From positions 4,916,084-4,980,083 of the forward strand of contig NZ_KV440949.1 of NCBI RefSeq assembly GCF_001636315.1: a DNA stretch of 64,000 nt. Direction: 5' to 3'. The notes beneath the pieces were generated by a model. The model did not search any database. It worked only from the letters and a program-made list of their open reading frames with translations, and was not told the origin of the DNA. Below, piece by piece: positions 17,974 to 26,005 of this stretch. How positions within the stretch are numbered: the first letter of the stretch is position 1; each line of letters starts with the position of its first letter. Source of the DNA: Neobacillus mesonae (GTDB taxonomy: Bacteria > Bacillota > Bacilli > Bacillales > Cytobacillaceae). The translations under genes were made by a program, and so were the position numbers.

Positions 17974-18204
17974 ATGTTTTTTAAACCAATAAATTTAACC
18001 ATTGCCGATTTCAAGGTAAACAACCAAGATCATTTGAGTTCTATTTCTTTTGGAACAACTGTGAAAGTCGGAAGAAATGTTAGTGCTAAAAAAACACAAG
18101 GGTTTGGCCAGCAACATGCAGACTTTTGCGTTCGGCCTTTTAATTCTCATTATGTTTTAGATGATGATGTGGTGGATCAATATTCAGTTAAATTAAAAAA
18201 ATAA
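17974..18204 (+). CDS. GerPA/GerPF-like spore germination protein
   Basis: 76 residues, INLTIADFKVNNQDHLSSISFGTTVKVGRNVSAKKTQGFGQQHADF. It shares the order of motifs with its neighbours: an I-x-x-F-K-V-N strand, an S/N-x-G turn, a KK/KR-x-Q-G-x-G-x-Q segment, and an acidic DDD ending. It starts three bases after the previous stop, so the two are surely cotranscribed. Confidence 0.65.
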   Translation: MFFKPINLTIADFKVNNQDHLSSISFGTTVKVGRNVSAKKTQGFGQQHADFCVRPFNSHYVLDDDVVDQYSVKLKK

Positions 18205-18247
18205 ATCCTTTTCGGCGCTTTATCCATTATTTTGGGGAGGCGGGTAT

Positions 18248-18481
18248 ATGTATTTTGGACCGGTCAATATTAATCTATTATCCTTTAAAATCAATTCCAT
18301 CGACCATTCCGCAATCGTTAATTTAGGTCCAAGTAAACATCTTGATATATTTGTCTCCTATAAACGGAGCCAGGGAATTGGTGAACAAAATGGAGACTTC
18401 TCCCCCATATTACTAACCTATTCTAACGTAATTGACAATGATATTAGTGATAGTCCTACTGTTAAAAACAGCATAATATAA
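18248..18481 (+). CDS. GerPA/GerPF-like spore germination protein
   Basis: 77 residues: INLLSFKINSIDHSAIVNLGPSKHLDIFVSYKRSQGIGEQNGDFSP, then VIDNDISDSPTVKNSII. The GEQNGDFSP and VIDxDIxDSPxxKNSII stretches match the next gene almost exactly and echo the GSGSFNTGDF and IDPDVxDQP stretches of GerPF. A GGGGAGGCGGG site precedes the ATG. Confidence 0.72.
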   Translation: MYFGPVNINLLSFKINSIDHSAIVNLGPSKHLDIFVSYKRSQGIGEQNGDFSPILLTYSNVIDNDISDSPTVKNSII

Positions 18482-18548
18482 GGGGTGAAATCTCCTTTCG
18501 GTAATCGCTCGAAATCTGTACGACGAAAAATACTAAAGGAGTGGTAAC

Positions 18549-18785
18549 ATGGTCTTTTTTACACCATTAGCCGTTAATTTACTAGGCTTTAAGGTCAATT
18601 CCCTGGATAACGGGGCTGTGATAAATGTTGGTTCTTTTCTTTCTATTGATGAATTTCTTTCTTACAAACGAAACCAAGCCGTTGGAGAGCAAAACGGAGA
18701 TTTTTCCCCTATAAACATCCCAATCGCAAGTGTCATCGACCCAGACATCGCCGATAGCCCATCCGCCAAAAACAGCATTATTTAA
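18549..18785 (+). CDS. GerPA/GerPF-like spore germination protein
   Basis: 78 residues; the closest of the four to the family pattern (VNLLGFKVNSLDNGAVINVGS, then VIDPDIADSPSAKNSII). It arose by tandem duplication with the preceding gene. AAAGGAG lies seven bases before the ATG. No clear sporulation promoter was found for the cluster, so spore function rests on family resemblance. Confidence 0.74.
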   Translation: MVFFTPLAVNLLGFKVNSLDNGAVINVGSFLSIDEFLSYKRNQAVGEQNGDFSPINIPIASVIDPDIADSPSAKNSII

Positions 18786-18842
18786 TGCATGGGGATCCTT
18801 CTGTTTCATGGTGGGGGAGAAGGGTCTAGGGGTTTATTGGTA

Positions 18843-18890
18843 TAATAAGAAACGGTCACCAACTGGTATTGGCGACCGTTTTATTATTAA
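18843..18890. terminator. Bidirectional terminator
   Basis: AAACGGTC and GACCGTTT, extended by CCAA/TTGG inside and AATAA/TTATT outside, form a long stem between the GerP-like cluster and the convergent ABC permease gene. Confidence 0.75.
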
Positions 18891-18909
18891 AAAGACTATT
18901 CAGCTGGTC

Positions 18910-20853
18910 TTAAAGTGCTTCCCGAATCACCTTTTTATAATTAAGTACTGAAAGTAAGCCGAAAACCGAGTACAATGCAGCATACACAATCATCACGATA
19001 ATCATCGGTGTCCAAACCTCGGTCCCAAATAAAAACCAGCCGGACTGGACCGCGAAATAGCTATGCGATAAGCCAACCACCAATGGAATCCCAAAGCTGA
19101 AGAGCTGCTTGCCGCGAATCCCTTTTAACAAATCCCATTGGGTAAAGCCAAGTTTTCGTAAAATCATATAATTCGGCTTTTCCTCTTCACTTTCACCCAT
19201 TTGTTTAAAATACAGGATGCATCCGGACGTCACAAGGAAAGTTAAACCTAGGAATCCTACAATAAACATCATGAGCCCCATAACATGTTTTTGCTCGTTA
19301 CTAATCTTAAGCCGCGATTCCGTCCAATCAGTATCAATAAATTTTATCTCTTTAAACAGCTCATTCGCTTTTTCGATTTGCTCCTCATTTTTCAAATTAA
19401 TTCCAATAAACAAGGGAGATTTCTTTTGAATCGCTGGATCTATATCCTTTTTCAGCCTATCAAAAATAGTCTTGTCAACAATCGCAACAGGCTGCCCGAA
19501 ATTTGAGAAATAGCCGGAAACGACGAATTCCTTTTTTAACCCTAAATAGGTGAGGGGAATGACCTCTGTTTTACCTTTTAATTCAATCTTTCCAGTATCG
19601 GCAAATGTCATAAATTTCTGCATGAGGTCGCTATAACCAGTAAATACCGCTTCTTCAGGAGTAACATTGATTTCGACTGCATGTTCACTTATAACCGGAA
19701 TCGCCGTGATCGCTGGATCAAAGTTTAATTCTTCTAAATTAGACTCTAATATATTCTTAAGATTAGCATCTACCTGAAGCACTTCGATTTTTCTCTCGGT
19801 AATTGTAACTCCTGCCTTAGTTAAGGCTTTAGAAAATTCCCTAGCATCCATTGCGTTTGTAAAAGCAAAATCACCTGCAACATTATTTTCTGCCATTTTT
19901 TCTGCTGAATAGTAGGAGATATAACTAAGCGACAGCAGTCCAATTGCCAGCGCCGAAACGGTGGTAATAATCGTCAATAGCAATGCGTTTGATTTCATCC
20001 GGAACATAATGGAAGAAAGTGATAATACTTCATTGATATTGAGATAACCATCTTTCTTTTTCCGAATGATATTAAAAATAAAGCTAACCGACCCTTTATA
20101 AAACAAGTAGGTACCAAGAATAACGGCACCCAGGATAAAGATCATCGCCATAAACAATTCATTCATCGTCTTGAAGTCCCCGCTGAACAGCTTCGAGGAT
20201 ACGTAATAACCAGACAGAATCATGATGATACCGGCAGCTCCGATAATGATTTCCCAGATCGACATTTTCTTCACTCTAGATTCAGTAGAAGAAACCACCC
20301 TAAACAATGCTAAAATGCTTTGTCTTTTGATAAACAGATAATTCATCAACATGATCAACAAGTAGATAACGGCAAATACAATTAACGTCTGAACTAAGGC
20401 TTCGAGTGAAAAATGCAGTTTAGCGATTGCATGAATATTTGTTACTTTAAATAAAATCATGATGATTAACTTCGAAATTGAAAAACCAACCAAAATACCG
20501 ATAAGTAAAGACCCAAAATAAAGTATAAAGTTTTCGGCAGTTAAAATGCGAAAAATTCGGTTCTTGGTCATCCCGATTAATTGAAATAAACCAATTTCTT
20601 TACTTCGTCGTTTAATAAAAATCGTATTGGCATACAACAAGAAGATGGAAACAATCCCGACAAGCAGAACAGATGCTGTCCGGATCGCCGCTGCACCTTT
20701 CACGGACCCTTCTGCTTTATCCAACGAAGGGTCGAATTGCAAGGTGACAAAGGCAAAGTAGAGCGAAACGCTAAAAACCAACGCAAACACATAAAGATAG
20801 TAATTTTTAATATTCTTCTTCAAATTGCGAAAGATTAGGTGTTTAATGCTCAT
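18910..20853 (-). CDS. BceB-type ABC transporter permease
   Basis: 647 residues, the size of BceB/PsdB/YxdM. Ten membrane segments with a long extracellular domain (about 310-510) between TM7 and TM8, which in this family binds peptide antibiotic-lipid complexes and signals to the kinase. FtsX domains lie near residues 60-230 and 540-640. With the ATPase it would protect lipid II-cycle intermediates from peptides such as bacitracin. The chosen ATG overlaps the ATPase gene by 11 bases; a GTG three codons earlier is possible. Confidence 0.88.
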   Translation of the reverse strand: MSIKHLIFRNLKKNIKNYYLYVFALVFSVSLYFAFVTLQFDPSLDKAEGSVKGAAAIRTASVLLVGIVSIFLLYANTIFIKRRSKEIGLFQLIGMTKNRIFRILTAENFILYFGSLLIGILVGFSISKLIIMILFKVTNIHAIAKLHFSLEALVQTLIVFAVIYLLIMLMNYLFIKRQSILALFRVVSSTESRVKKMSIWEIIIGAAGIIMILSGYYVSSKLFSGDFKTMNELFMAMIFILGAVILGTYLFYKGSVSFIFNIIRKKKDGYLNINEVLSLSSIMFRMKSNALLLTIITTVSALAIGLLSLSYISYYSAEKMAENNVAGDFAFTNAMDAREFSKALTKAGVTITERKIEVLQVDANLKNILESNLEELNFDPAITAIPVISEHAVEINVTPEEAVFTGYSDLMQKFMTFADTGKIELKGKTEVIPLTYLGLKKEFVVSGYFSNFGQPVAIVDKTIFDRLKKDIDPAIQKKSPLFIGINLKNEEQIEKANELFKEIKFIDTDWTESRLKISNEQKHVMGLMMFIVGFLGLTFLVTSGCILYFKQMGESEEEKPNYMILRKLGFTQWDLLKGIRGKQLFSFGIPLVVGLSHSYFAVQSGWFLFGTEVWTPMIIVMIVYAALYSVFGLLSVLNYKKVIREAL

Positions 20854-21604
20854 ATTGCACACCGCCCAGCACGCCTTGGGTTTTCATAACATCCTTGAAG
20901 AAAGTCTGGTGCGACTCTTCGCCTTTATTTAATTGGGTATAAATTTGACCGTCTTTAATGAAGATCACCCTATTACTAAAGCTTGCTGCAACAGGATCAT
21001 GAGTAACCATGATAATTGTGGCATTCCGCTTTTGATTTAACTGGCTCAGTTTGTTCAACAAGTCAGAAGCAGCCTTGGAATCAAGCGCTCCGGTCGGTTC
21101 ATCGGCAAATATGAGGCTCGGTTCGTGAATAAATGCCCGTGCTGCAGAAGTCCGCTGCTTCTGTCCGCCGGAAATTTCGTTCGGGTATTTATCCTTCACT
21201 TCATAGATCCCTAGTTCCTGTGCTATTTCTCTAAATCTTTGTTCTGCCTCTTTTTTTGCCGTTTTCGTGATGGTTAACGGCAGAAGGATATTTTCCTTAA
21301 CTGTTAAAGTGTCCAATAAATTATAGTCTTGAAAAATAAAACCCAAGTGACTCTTGCGAAATTCCGCGAGCTGTTTTTCCTTCATCTGGGTAATTTCGCT
21401 GCCTTCAATCCTGATAGACCCTTTACTTACTTTATCAATGGAAGACAGGACATTGAGAAGGGTGGTTTTCCCAGAGCCAGATGCCCCCATAATGCTGACA
21501 AACTCTCCTTTATCAATCGTAAGATCAAGACCTTTTAACACTTCTTGCTTATTAAATTTGTTTCCATAGTTTTTATAAAGCTTGGCTGCTTCTAAAATCT
21601 TCAT
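20843..21604 (-). CDS. BceA-type ABC transporter ATP-binding protein
   Basis: 253 residues. Walker [12 protein letters not shown] (about 40-50), Q-loop [12 protein letters not shown], signature [14 protein letters not shown] (the Gln-Lys-Gln-Arg form typical of the MacB/BceA branch), Walker [13 protein letters not shown], and switch histidine in MVTHDP. The ATG of [14 protein letters not shown] has AAGGAG close upstream; the frame is open further but without a site. Drives the permease encoded next. Confidence 0.9.
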   Translation of the reverse strand: MKILEAAKLYKNYGNKFNKQEVLKGLDLTIDKGEFVSIMGASGSGKTTLLNVLSSIDKVSKGSIRIEGSEITQMKEKQLAEFRKSHLGFIFQDYNLLDTLTVKENILLPLTITKTAKKEAEQRFREIAQELGIYEVKDKYPNEISGGQKQRTSAARAFIHEPSLIFADEPTGALDSKAASDLLNKLSQLNQKRNATIIMVTHDPVAASFSNRVIFIKDGQIYTQLNKGEESHQTFFKDVMKTQGVLGGVQYEH

Positions 21605-21634
21605 GTCAGACACACTCCTTATTTCGATAGTTCT

Positions 21635-21640
21635 ATTATA
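21635..21640 (-). promoter_or_regulatory. -10 box of the transporter promoter
   Basis: TATAAT on the minus strand, about 30 bp before the ATPase start. The -35 position has no match to consensus, as expected for a promoter that needs an activator. Confidence 0.45.
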
Positions 21641-21687
21641 AAAGTGAGTGCATACGGCTTCCTTCGATTGGGCGAACAATTCATAAA

Positions 21688-21713
21688 GGCATGTGACATT
21701 TTTGTCACATGCC
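21688..21713 (-). promoter_or_regulatory. Palindrome: candidate BceR-type operator and/or terminator
   Basis: GGCATGTGACA and TGTCACATGCC form a perfect 11-bp inverted repeat around four bases. Its centre TGACA-N4-TGTCA resembles the inverted repeat bound by BceR-type regulators. It lies about 50 bp upstream of the transporter -10 box. It also contains the stop codon of the kinase gene and is followed by TTTAT, so it might act as a weak terminator. Confidence 0.5.
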
Positions 21714-22709
21714 GGTTATACGGACAAAATCATTTTGTTTAGGAAAAGTTAAGCTGAAGATGGAGCCCGCTCCAGGCTGTGACTTCACATCGAACTTAAT
21801 CAAAAGCGGTCGGGCCGCTTTCTTTGCTAAATATAGGCCCATACCGGTGGCTGCATGATCTTGATGATCAGTTGTAGACGTGAAGCCTTTATCAAAAATC
21901 CGCGGCAGATCTTTCGGGTTAATCCCGCGTCCAAAGTCCTCGATTGTCAGAACTGTCTGCCCGCTCCGTTCAAAGCTTTGAATCATAATATCCGAGTCTT
22001 CGCTATATTTTACGGCATTTGTAAGAAGCTGCCTGATAATAAATGACAGCCATTTTCCGTCCGTCAGCACTTCAGCTGCTGCTAATTCTATTTCAAAGCC
22101 TATTCCTTTTTGCATACACCATGACTGTAACGCTTTAATCTCTCGAAAGATTAACACCTTTAAATCCGTCATTTCAATATATAAATCATTCTCCATGAAA
22201 GGGATTCGCTTTTGATGCAGCTGCTGGTCCAGCAAGTGGTGAATCCGCAGCCACTCATAGCTTATTTTCGCCTTAATAGGACCATCTTCTAAATCATTGA
22301 TCATTAACTGCAAGGCTGTAAGCGGTGTCTTTACTTCATGAATCCATGACAACAAATCGTCTTTTTCCTGCTCTAACGCAGTTTGGTTTTGTGCAGCTTT
22401 CTGTTTCAGCCGTTCCGTTTGGTTAATCACACTGTCTTCAATAATTTTTTCAAATGGGCTAACGGCATCGGCTATAACGGTTAAGTCAAGATTATTTTCC
22501 CATTCTTCAAGGCTTTTATAAAATTTCGTTTCTTTATGATAGCGGATGACGATAAACATTCCGAAAATGATGACTGACAGAAATACAATATAGAGCAGGG
22601 AAGTAAGCGGAATTGCTGCATCAACATAGCCGATAAAAAGCAATAACAGCTGAAGTAAGAGAAAGAGAAAAATCCAGCTGTTTCTCTCAATTAGAAATTT
22701 TTTGATCAT
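21705..22709 (-). CDS. BceS-type intramembrane-sensing histidine kinase
   Basis: 334 residues. Two membrane helices (about 12-30 and 34-56) joined by only a few residues, with no extracellular domain: the mark of kinases that sense through a BceAB transporter. The phosphoacceptor H124 is in [13 protein letters not shown]; the HATPase domain has [19 protein letters not shown] and [11 protein letters not shown]. Overlaps the regulator gene by four bases and precedes the ATPase and permease. Confidence 0.9.
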   Translation of the reverse strand: MIKKFLIERNSWIFLFLLLQLLLLFIGYVDAAIPLTSLLYIVFLSVIIFGMFIVIRYHKETKFYKSLEEWENNLDLTVIADAVSPFEKIIEDSVINQTERLKQKAAQNQTALEQEKDDLLSWIHEVKTPLTALQLMINDLEDGPIKAKISYEWLRIHHLLDQQLHQKRIPFMENDLYIEMTDLKVLIFREIKALQSWCMQKGIGFEIELAAAEVLTDGKWLSFIIRQLLTNAVKYSEDSDIMIQSFERSGQTVLTIEDFGRGINPKDLPRIFDKGFTSTTDHQDHAATGMGLYLAKKAARPLLIKFDVKSQPGAGSIFSLTFPKQNDFVRITGM

Positions 22710-23398
22710 AATGGTTCTGCCTTTTCAACTGCCATATAGCCTTGTCCAACCTTCGTTTCAATAAAATGTCCGAGACCAAGTGCGTCTAGTTTTTTACGAA
22801 GCCGGTTGACGTTGACGGTTAACGTATTGTCGCTGACGAAGCGTTCATCATCCCATAGGCTTTTGATTAAGCTTTCGCGGCTGACAATTTTATTTTTTTG
22901 TTCAATCAAATGTTTTAAAATAAACATTTCATTTTTTGTCAATTCGACCGTTCCTGCATCATTCGTGACCGTGTTTTTTTGATAATCAATGGCCGCGCCG
23001 TACCAGGTTTTCAGTTCGATTTGGTCTGTATTATAATTGTAAACGCGGCGGAGAATCGCTTGGATTTTTGCAATTAGCACATCAAAATGAAATGGTTTTT
23101 GAATAAAATCATCGGCACCTAGCTGCATCGACATGACTATGTCGGAAGGGTGGTCGCGGGATGAGAGAAATAGAATCGGCACGTTGGAATGAGAGCGGAT
23201 CATCCGGCACCAATGAAACCCGTCGAATTTCGGAAGCTGGATATCGATAATAACCAAATCAGGTTTGATTGCAGTAAATTCTTGCAGCACTTCACTAAAA
23301 TCGGAAATCCCATATATATCATAAGACCAGCTCAATAAGCGGTCTTTAATTTCTTGAAACAAGCTCGCATCATCTTCAATCAGCAACAGTTTAAACAT
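22706..23398 (-). CDS. BceR-type (OmpR family) response regulator
   Basis: 230 residues. Receiver domain with E8, D9, D10, phospho-acceptor D52 (LVIIDIQLPKFDG) and conserved K in IQKPFHFD; winged-helix domain (about 130-225) with LTKNEMFILKHL and SDNTLTVNVNRLRKKL, the short form typical of BceR. The ATG of MFKLLLIEDD is the natural start; its ribosome site (AGGAAAG) is rather far upstream. Would activate the transporter genes on peptide stress. Confidence 0.88.
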   Translation of the reverse strand: MFKLLLIEDDASLFQEIKDRLLSWSYDIYGISDFSEVLQEFTAIKPDLVIIDIQLPKFDGFHWCRMIRSHSNVPILFLSSRDHPSDIVMSMQLGADDFIQKPFHFDVLIAKIQAILRRVYNYNTDQIELKTWYGAAIDYQKNTVTNDAGTVELTKNEMFILKHLIEQKNKIVSRESLIKSLWDDERFVSDNTLTVNVNRLRKKLDALGLGHFIETKVGQGYMAVEKAEPL

Positions 23399-23457
23399 TG
23401 TCTTACACCACACTTTCCTGAAATCTATTGTAACGGAAAAATTTTCCGCAATCCACA

Positions 23458-23490
23458 TAAAAAGTGCACGCCCTAAAGAGCGTGCACCCC
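23458..23490 (-). terminator. Terminator of the cstA operon
   Basis: On the minus strand GTGCACGC and GCGTGCAC form a strong stem followed by TTTTT, five bases past the small gene downstream of cstA. Confidence 0.75.
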
Positions 23491-23494
23491 GTTT

Positions 23495-23647
23495 CTACAG
23501 TTGAAAAGCCAAAATCGTAATAGCTGCAACCGTTATGATACTAAAGATGATTTTTGCCAAAAGGGGGATGGAATCCTTTTCCTTCTGGTTAATCTTTGCT
23601 TCCTGTTCATTGACAACCTTCCGATATTCCGGACTACAGCAGCCCAC
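23495..23647 (-). CDS. Small membrane protein encoded directly after cstA
   Basis: 50 residues, MGCCSPEYRKVVNEQEAKIN, then a charged KEKD stretch and one membrane helix (LLAKIIFSIITVAAITILAFQ) at the C terminus. The CC pair at positions 3-4 could bind metal or be modified. The GTG start follows the cstA TAA with no gap, and GGTGG of the last cstA codons serves as ribosome site, so translation is coupled to cstA. A strong terminator follows. I do not recognise the family. In E. coli, CstA-type pyruvate carriers work with a small partner (YbdD/YjiX); this could be an analogue, by position only. Confidence 0.6.
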   Translation of the reverse strand: MGCCSPEYRKVVNEQEAKINQKEKDSIPLLAKIIFSIITVAAITILAFQL

Positions 23648-25099
23648 TTATGCCACCTGATTCCAGTCGGAAACGTCAACTTCGAGCGGAAGGTTATTGG
23701 CACGGGCCTTCGCAGCTGCACGGAAGAATAAGGCGATTAACACCGCAGCACCTACGAAACCGCCAATCCAGGCAACGTTCATCGGGAGTCCAAAACCGAT
23801 TTGCGCATTCAGGATGTAAGTAATAACCATTACTAGCATAAATGAACCAGGAACAAGCGAAATCCAGTAATTCTTTCTAGCAATATATAAATACATCGCA
23901 CCGACGAATAGGGCAATAACGGCAGTCGCTTGGTTTGCCCAGCTGAAGTAACGCCATAAAATGTTAAAGTCGATTTGCGTTAACACTACGGAAATCGCAA
24001 ATAACGGAATCGCAATCCATAGACGGCTGGAAAATTTCTTTTGTGCAATATTTAAGTATTCCGCAATAATCATCCGAGCAGAGCGGAATGCTGTGTCACC
24101 AGAAGTGATTGGCAGAACCACAACACCAAGAACAGCAAGCGTACCACCAATCGCACCCATCATTTTTGTGGAAACGGCGCTGACAATCGCACCAGGACCG
24201 CCGGCAGCAAGCAGGTCGTTCAAGCCGTTATAACCATCGAATAAGCTCATCGCCGCAGCAGCCCAGATCATCGCAATGATTCCTTCTGCAATCATCATAC
24301 CGTAGAAGATTTTGCGTCCTTGTGCTTCCTTCTGTGTCGTACGAGAAATAATCGGTGTTTGTGTTGCATGGAATCCTGAAAGCGCACCGCATGTAATCGT
24401 AAAGAAAATTAATGGGAAAATCGGTGCATTTGCAGGATGGAAATTTTGGAATGAAAGCTCCGGAATTGGTGCACCGGTTGCGACTAGTCCGATTCCGACA
24501 CCAACTGCACTGATGACCAACAATGCACCAAAATATGGATATAGGCGTCCGATGATTTTATCAACCGGAAGCAATGTTGCCAAGATGTAATAAAGGAAAA
24601 TGGCAGCGATAATAATCCCAAGGGCAATCTTACCGTTCATTAATACGTTTAATAAAGCAGCTGGTGTTGAAACAAACACCGTACCAACTAATAATAATAA
24701 TAGGACAGCAAAGGCATTTACCACGTGTTTCATCACTTTGCCTAAAAATTTGCTCGCCAGCTCAGGTAGATGAGCACCTTTGTTACGGATGGAAATCATG
24801 CCTGTTAAATAGTCATGTACGGCTCCGGCAAAAATACAGCCAACCACGATCCAGATAAATGCAACGGGTCCGTAAAGCGCACCCATTATTGGACCGAAAA
24901 CTGGGCCTGTTCCGGCAATGTTTAATAGCTGAATTAAGGAATTCTTGGAGGTGCTCATCGGCACATAGTCAACACCGTCGTTATTCACATAGGCTGGTGT
25001 TGCTCGCTCTTCCTTTACTCCGAATATTTTTTCTACAAATTTACCATAAGTAAAATAACCGATAACTAATAGGGCAATGCCCGCTAAAAATGTATACAA
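23648..25099 (-). CDS. cstA: CstA family carbon-starvation/pyruvate transporter
   Basis: 483 residues, the short Gram-positive form (E. coli CstA is about 700). About thirteen membrane segments. Family blocks include YVPMSTSKNSLIQLLNIAGTGPVFGPIMGALYG near residue 50 and GFHATQTPIISRTTQKEAQG near 250. CstA/BtsT proteins carry pyruvate or peptides. The start is TTG with AAAGGGGG upstream. It lies behind a LytS/LytR pair and a cre site, which points to induction by an exported carbon source such as pyruvate and repression by glucose. Confidence 0.9.
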   Translation of the reverse strand: MYTFLAGIALLVIGYFTYGKFVEKIFGVKEERATPAYVNNDGVDYVPMSTSKNSLIQLLNIAGTGPVFGPIMGALYGPVAFIWIVVGCIFAGAVHDYLTGMISIRNKGAHLPELASKFLGKVMKHVVNAFAVLLLLLVGTVFVSTPAALLNVLMNGKIALGIIIAAIFLYYILATLLPVDKIIGRLYPYFGALLVISAVGVGIGLVATGAPIPELSFQNFHPANAPIFPLIFFTITCGALSGFHATQTPIISRTTQKEAQGRKIFYGMMIAEGIIAMIWAAAAMSLFDGYNGLNDLLAAGGPGAIVSAVSTKMMGAIGGTLAVLGVVVLPITSGDTAFRSARMIIAEYLNIAQKKFSSRLWIAIPLFAISVVLTQIDFNILWRYFSWANQATAVIALFVGAMYLYIARKNYWISLVPGSFMLVMVITYILNAQIGFGLPMNVAWIGGFVGAAVLIALFFRAAAKARANNLPLEVDVSDWNQVA

Positions 25100-25125
25100 T
25101 TTTCTTCCCCCTTTAAAAAGAATAA

Positions 25126-25139
25126 TGAATGCGGTTACA
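25126..25139 (-). promoter_or_regulatory. cre site (CcpA operator) upstream of cstA
   Basis: Minus strand TGTAACCGCATTCA fits TGNAANCGNNNNCA at every fixed position. It lies 27-40 bp upstream of the cstA start, consistent with glucose repression of this operon. Confidence 0.6.
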
Positions 25140-25273
25140 TAGTTTAGTATAAAAAAGAAGCAAGGAAAGGGGGGGATTTGAGATTAAAAGGTAGAAATTC
25201 AAGGTTATGATGTTTGTTAGAAGGACTAAAATGCAAAAAATTAAGAAAATGTTCACATTTAATAGGAACAAAG

Positions 25274-26005
25274 TCATATTTCCAATTTAGCCCTCAGTGC
25301 TTTAACATAATTTCTGCTGACCGACAGCATTTCTTTTCTTCCTTCTATTTGTAATTGATAAGCACCGTTGAACCACGGTGAAAGTCTTGTAACATGTTCG
25401 AGATTAACGAGAAAGCTTTTATGAATACGGAAAAAACCATAGCCAATCAAACGGCTCTCCAAGTCCTTAAGCGGTGTTTTTGTTTCAAATTCGCCACTCT
25501 TGGTCATCAGTTTCGTAAGCTTTTCATCCCTGACAATATAGAGAAGATCTTTTGGTTCCAGATAATAAATTTCCCCATCTGATTCGACAGCAAGCTTTCC
25601 CGTTGATTTTCCGGGATCAAGATCTTTCGCGGGATGGAGCTTCTTTTCAATCCGTTTAATCGTTTCTTGTAATTGTTCTTCATCATAAGGCTTCAGCAAA
25701 TAGTCAACGGCATCATAGCGAAAGGCTTCAGCGGCAAACTGCGGATAGGCCGTCGCAAATACGACTAATGGTGCCTTTTTTAACTCCATCAATGCTTTGG
25801 CTGCCATCATCCCGTTCATTTTCGGCATTTCAACGTCGAGAAAAACAACATCAGGCTGCATCTGAATCGCCTTCATGATGGTTGCCTCTCCTGATTCAGC
25901 TTCGTCGATAATCTGAATCGATGGATATTCTCCCAGCAAGTGTTTTAATTCATCCCGGCTGTACGGCTCATCGTCGGCAATGAGTGTTCGGATGGGTTGT
26001 TCCAT
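25274..26005 (-). CDS. LytTR-family response regulator
   Basis: 243 residues. Receiver domain with D11, D12 and phospho-acceptor D57 (VVFLDVEMPKMNG); LytTR DNA-binding domain from about 140 (FFRIHKSFLVNLEHVTRLSPWFNGAYQL, then LSVSRNYVKALRA). The ATG has GGAGGTGG upstream but lies 61 bases inside the kinase gene, an unusually long overlap that suggests tight coupling. With the LytS kinase it probably controls the cstA operon just downstream. Confidence 0.9.
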   Translation of the reverse strand: MEQPIRTLIADDEPYSRDELKHLLGEYPSIQIIDEAESGEATIMKAIQMQPDVVFLDVEMPKMNGMMAAKALMELKKAPLVVFATAYPQFAAEAFRYDAVDYLLKPYDEEQLQETIKRIEKKLHPAKDLDPGKSTGKLAVESDGEIYYLEPKDLLYIVRDEKLTKLMTKSGEFETKTPLKDLESRLIGYGFFRIHKSFLVNLEHVTRLSPWFNGAYQLQIEGRKEMLSVSRNYVKALRAKLEI

